From: Sipunculus nudus
Taxonomy: Eukaryota > Annelida > Sipuncula > Golfingiida > Sipunculidae
Length of the DNA stretch: 64,000 bases
Assembly (NCBI GenBank): GCA_026874595.1
Contig: CM049315.1
Location: forward strand, 67,337,916 to 67,401,915
Direction: 5' to 3'
The translations under genes were made by a program, and so were the position numbers. Position 1 is the first letter of the stretch, and every line of letters begins with the position of its first letter. This document shows positions 59,155 through 64,000 of this stretch, in pieces. The notes under the pieces were generated by a model. The model had not been told where the DNA came from. It saw only the letters and a list, made by a program, of their open reading frames with translations, and searched no databases.

Positions 59155-62046
59155 CTGCAACAAGAAAGGGGTGTCAGGTTAAGCCTCCTGATAAATTTTC
59201 CTAGCTAAAAGCCAATAAGATGATCTAACCCTTCACATCAGTAATTAAAAATAACATTAACTGGCAACATAAGCATATTATTTTGTATATTACAAGAATA
59301 TCTTTATTAATGATTTTAAATCTTAACTGACCTCCCCATGCACAATAGACCAGCTGGCATTTACTTGAACTAGTTCTCAAGTTTCTCCTCAGTCTCAGTA
59401 CCATCAGGGCCAGTATACTGGTGCTGATTACTCAAGGCTGCAAAAATTATCCTATTAATGGCCCACCTTGAATGGCTTTAATAACAGACCCCCACTTCTG
59501 AGATGGTCAGGTATCACCCAGGGCCTCCTCTCCCATCAGTGTTATTAATTTACGCACTGCACATTGGTTTATCCTAATTACTGACAAAGGTGAACTATTT
59601 TAATATGTCAGTTAATCTTTTTAAGACTGATTACAAAATATTGAAAATTGCAGTCTTTAATTATAGGCTTGAATTTCCATGGAGTTAATTGCATCCATGA
59701 CATATTCATGTGTATCTGGTTATCAGATACATATTTTATATAACATGCATCTGAGCCTTTACAGAAACTGCAAAATCTACATGTTTGATATTAACAATGA
59801 TATAACTAAAATATCACTTTAGGTTTTTTTTAGTTTGATTTATTTTAATATTTCCCATATAACAAATGCATTCTGCTGGAAACACAATGTAAACTAGACA
59901 GATGTAGGTAAGATACACATTACATGTCATTAGTGCTGCTAAGCCCAAGATGAAAGATGTTTATGAAGGAAAATTAATCTAATTTTTAGACCAACATCCC
60001 CTCAAATACTTACAACATAATAAAATCAGGAACATTTCATTACAACAGAATCACACATGACTTTTTATTTAATGTATACCTCATTTAACAGATTGGATAT
60101 TTCATGGATTTGCGATTACTGCTAGTGCCCAGAACCACTTCATTTGATCAAATTCAAATCCTTTCCTCCTGTAGCAAACGGTTTTTACCGATGTCATAAA
60201 TGCTCCTTTTTTTATTGATTTCTCTGATACTGAAACAGTTCCAATAATAAGCGCAAGTCCTTGAAAATTAACGGGTCAAACTAGGACTTGGCTGTCTGGT
60301 ATTTTCTGACTCATTCCGTCTCCCCCAGGTGTGGGCTTGATTAATAAAAATAATTTCAGTAGTTACCATAGAGAGTGACAATGGTGGGACCTGTATACAA
60401 GGAAAATGCTATTATTTCCTTAAAGCATGAATGGCTATGATTTTGAAAGAAACATGTTTCTCAGATTAATTACCTCACCTACATTTTCTAATCACTGTTT
60501 TTCATAAAGTGTATTTCATGATGTTTCAAGATACCAATGTTGTTTCCTTAAAAATCAATGGTTAAATTTTTAATAACATTTTCATAATTAAATTGTGCTC
60601 TTAAGACAAGGTCTACATGAGTTCATTCTTATTTTCCTTCTCCAACTTCCATACATTTTTCTTTTATAATATGAAAGCCTCCAACCCCAACCATTTATTT
60701 TACTGATATCCTTATAACTAATACAACTTGTAATACTGCTATCAGTAAAAAAAGAATACATACTAAGTAAAGAACATATTGTTACATTATCAATAAACTC
60801 TCATGCCTCACCAGTATTTTATTGTATATCCTTTTCTTGATATATTTCCCTGTTAACCTATTTCCTGTGTTATAAAATCTGCTCAGACACTGAATCATTC
60901 TGACTATTTCCCTGTTGTATTACTGCCTTTTTACCTGATCACATGATATCTGTGTTCACATGGTTACTGCACCTGTCACTAATGAACAACATGACTCCTC
61001 TCGTTAAAATCTCATGCTTAAAACAAGCTGGATTCAGGTAGCATGCAGGTGTGGACCCTGCCATCTAAACAAACAGCACAACTTTTTCCTCCTAGCTTAC
61101 AACTAATTAAAGGCATTAGATTAATTGCTGAGCTGATGTATTTCACAAGAGGGCCAGTTAATGAATCACGCCCATAAACTTGATTCATTATTCTTCCAGT
61201 GACAAGCACTGGCCAATTTTCCAGTAAAAATCATCAAATTATCTTCTGATCGCAGTTTCTTGAGTCAAAATCCTGATAAAACTTAGCAGTCTTGCCATCA
61301 TCGCTGTGCTCCCTGTCATAGAAGCTTAGCACAGGGCGATGGCAAAAGGAATAATGTAACAACCCTGACAACTGTTGAGTAGTATGCCCAGACAAGCTGA
61401 AACAAAGGTGAAAAGCATTCTGGGAGCTTAATACAACATCAGAAGCTGGTGTCTCCATGGCGATAGAAGCCAGAACTTTTTACAACTGCCACAGATGACA
61501 GTGACTCACAGTGAACATAGTCTGCATGTTTATTTGAGCTAGGGAGCATGCATGCACTCTTTTCAGGTCTGTCCACTCCTGTCAGCCACAGATCACAAAA
61601 GGTGCGCTCACTGTTACGGTGCTCTGGTTATGATTATGCTCACAGCTGGCATGAAAGAGTATAGGGGACCCTGATAATGAATCTAATTTTGTTTGTAGAT
61701 AACGGGAATTAAGAAGACATACTAGTATGCTAACTCATAAAGATTAAGCAGGGGCACTGAGTGTACAATGTCAGTCTCAATTAAGCAACCTTTCAGTTTT
61801 ACCTTGCCATCAACCACGCGCAGTTCCACGCTAGCCACCCCACATGGATGAAGTCAGATGCCAGCCCTCCAGTGCATCAGCCGGGTGTGAACAGGGTTAA
61901 GCACTGAGTGTATTGACACCACTGACCTGATGAATGGGTCACTGTCTCTTTTATTTTTATTCACTCCAAAAATAAATATGTTCTCATGGAAATCCATTCA
62001 CTTGTGAATCTGCTTACAATGCAAATGATGAGGTACATTGGAAAAC
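59155..62046. other. Stretch without a supported gene; possible regulatory patches
   Basis: Non-repetitive, intermediate-GC patches at about 59340-59560, 60990-61500 and 61790-61930 contain homeodomain-like TAATTA/ATTAAT cores (for example around 61100-61160). They could be conserved enhancers of the flanking gene or unseen exons. No frame could be fixed. Confidence 0.3.
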
Positions 62047-62078
62047 AAGAGCCCATGGGTCACAGCACTCAGCTTAAT
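62047..62078 (+). repeat. Repeat head, CCCATGGGTCAC type
   Basis: AAGAGCCCATGGGTCACAGC then ACTCAGCTTAA. The following 130 bp (ATATACATGCATTTGAAAAGCTAA block near 62138) also resembles the sequence after the head at 32813, so these are two copies of one element's 5' end. Confidence 0.55.
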
Positions 62079-63749
62079 TTTACAAAATCTTGGCAAATGC
62101 ATAAATGGTTTATTTCTGTTTTAATATCTTTTTAAAATATACATGCATTTGAAAAGCTAAAAGAATTTGTCCCTGCTATATTTTGTGGTAGTCAAATACA
62201 GAATATGATTGCAGAAATAACTATGAAATGATTGCCATAAAAAAAAGGGAACTGGATAACTGACAGACCTTTTTGAAGGTACAAATACCAGAATTAAAGT
62301 CTTTATGTGCATTATTAAGATCATAGATTGCTGTTCTCAAATATATATTTGCAAATGCACAGCAATATATTTATATGACAAAGCCCAGATTCTGATCTGG
62401 ACCAATCAGGAATTCAGTCTTTAAATACATAGAAAATGCTTTCCTGTCTAATCAATTCAAGATTATGGCTACCCATACCACTTATCCAGCTCATAACTGT
62501 ATCTACATGTACTTATTCGGTCCACAAGGCAATTTAAAATTATCACATCAAAATTTAAATTATCTATAAAATGTTTGTCTTTTCTTAGATGCAGAAATAT
62601 AGTGCTTAACATAATGCATGTTGGTAATGTTACAATTATATGTTGAAGCATACAGTATTTATCATTTGTCTATTGGCAGTGTTGTCAATAATTTAAATTT
62701 TGTAAATTTTAAAGCTTAATTTAAAAATGCTCTGATTGTCAAATTTCCTTGGTAATAATAAAACACCTTAAATCATAGAACTTTTCATTAAAAAGTTGGG
62801 ACCTGTAAAAAGTGGTTGTTTTGAGGTGGTCGCTTATCCAAAGTGGTTGTTAAGTGAGCTTTTACTACAAGTAAAGATATTACAATACATCTGATTCTGA
62901 AAGTATACATGAACACCATAATTCATTATTTCAATACAGCTTTACCTCCCAAGTTAGAGATGTCTCAAATTATGGAAAGTTGTTTCCAAGAATTAAGATA
63001 TTTTCTCTGTGAACAAAGCATGATATTTTCATATAAGAATTATTTGAAATAAGATATTCTGAGTATTTATACTTTAAAAATCAAATCTCCATTAAAATCT
63101 AGCATATAAAAAGTAATTTAAGCATGGCATATCATGTTAAAGAACACACTAATCTGCTGATTACATGGAATCAAGTTACCTTTTAACTTCACTACAAAAA
63201 GCAATTTGCATTCAGCAAAAATTAGCTTTTCTCAAGTTAAGCAAACATCTTGGAAGACTGACAGAAGCTTTTAAATTTGGAGAACAAATGAAATATTTTT
63301 TGGAAGAACGTAATGCTGATACCTGTAGGTGCGAGGTCAAGGGGAAAATCAATAACGATAGCGAGGTGTCAGAGTGAACATGAAACAAACACAGAGGTAG
63401 AAATAACCATTTACTCAGAAATACACAGCTTCATCATTTGGTGTTCCCTGGTCACACTGTTTGATCAAACTGACACCAGTTAGAAAACATTAAATTAAAA
63501 CACTGTCACTTCTGCTGTAAGTGGAGGGTTTCTGTTTTTGTACCATATGATGTCAACTCTGTAAATATTTCATACCTGAGAATTAACCAGATTTCAGAGC
63601 ACACAATGACATTCATTGCCTGGTCCTGAGCTGAGCTTCAAAGGCTGAATAATGAAACCTTTACTTTATAACTATAATTATAACATATCATTATAACCAT
63701 AATTATATTTACTTATATTATTTAACATTTTTTACTGAGAAATAAATTA
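62079..63749. other. Stretch without a supported gene
   Basis: A+T-rich. A 70-codon plus frame at 63165-63377 has no domain and no splice sites that support it. Confidence 0.5.
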
Positions 63750-64000
63750 TAAGTGACCCATGGTTATGATGCTCAGCTAACTTGCATGACATATTGTATA
63801 TTAACATTCACAACAGGATTTTATACATCTCAAAACCAAAACTTCCGATGTGATCTTGACCTTTGATCTTCTAACACCAAAGTCAACAGGATTTGTCCTT
63901 AAGTGATGGGTAAAATTTATGTGAAGACTGAATCTAATCTATACAGATTGTAAGATTTCTGAAAAACTGGTTTGAAGGACTGGACTTTGACACCACAGTT
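63750..64000 (+). repeat. Second copy of the 17.1-kb repeat, cut by the window end
   Basis: GTGACCCATGGTTATGATGC head, then TTCACAACAGG, a TGATCTTGACCTTTGATCTT block and GTGAAGACTGAATCTAATCT. These occur in the same order and spacing as at 17104-17310. It continues past the window. Confidence 0.6.

Noticed and set aside
61797-61830. Possible minus-strand microexon ending AAG|GTAAAAC
   Set aside because: Weak acceptor, and its phases do not fit a direct join to the 59154 exon.

Overview
The window looks like intergenic or intronic DNA from a lophotrochozoan animal, most likely a mollusc. It is strongly A+T-rich, has no dense gene layout, and is filled with dispersed and tandem repeats, some built around ACGG-type microsatellites as in mollusc genomes. 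The assignment rests on repeat style and on the retrotransposon type; no conserved host gene could be named.

The only dense coding region is one complete LTR retrotransposon of the Ty3/gypsy group at 4493-11229, bounded by 1133-bp LTRs that differ at two positions and by a 5-bp target-site duplication GTTAC. Its order is gag - protease - integrase - RT thumb/RNase H. Integrase lies upstream of the RT/RNase H module, as in the Gmr1-like branch, not downstream as in most Ty3/gypsy elements. The RT fingers and palm are absent: the integrase reading frame ends and, a base later, the RT thumb begins in another frame. There is also a gag frameshift and two in-frame TGA codons. Near-identical LTRs with a ruined pol suggest a young, non-autonomous element probably mobilised in trans.

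The rest is mostly repeat territory. At 26138-28326 lies a foldback-type element with about 0.5-kb terminal inverted repeats made of arrays of the palindrome CTCGCCTAGGCGAG; a decayed fragment sits at 32051. At 13301-14180, 35990-37980 and 56347-57540 lie three elements sharing one plan: an AACTAGA-like left end, a tandem-repeat core, and a right-end hairpin with short subterminal inverted repeats. This plan resembles Helentron-associated (DINE-1/HINE or bivalve 'pearl') elements. Two of them carry the palindrome GGTGGCGCCACC once per repeat unit. A second AT-rich dispersed family, ending in an ACGG microsatellite and a conserved hairpin tail, occupies about 19.97-21.4 kb and 33.6-35.65 kb. 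Smaller items are a tRNA-derived SINE at 24.1 kb, three short CAG...CTG-ended MITE copies near 52.2, 55.1 and 58.1 kb, a 38-bp minisatellite at 39.2 kb, and homopolymer and triplet runs.

Host signals are sparse. The best is a pair of minus-strand exons at 59131-59154 (24-nt microexon) and about 58854-59028, joined in frame with good splice sites. Two CpG-rich islands (39.53-40.26 kb and 31.83-32.0 kb) are the likeliest promoters. The remaining stretches are described as intervals in which no gene could be supported.
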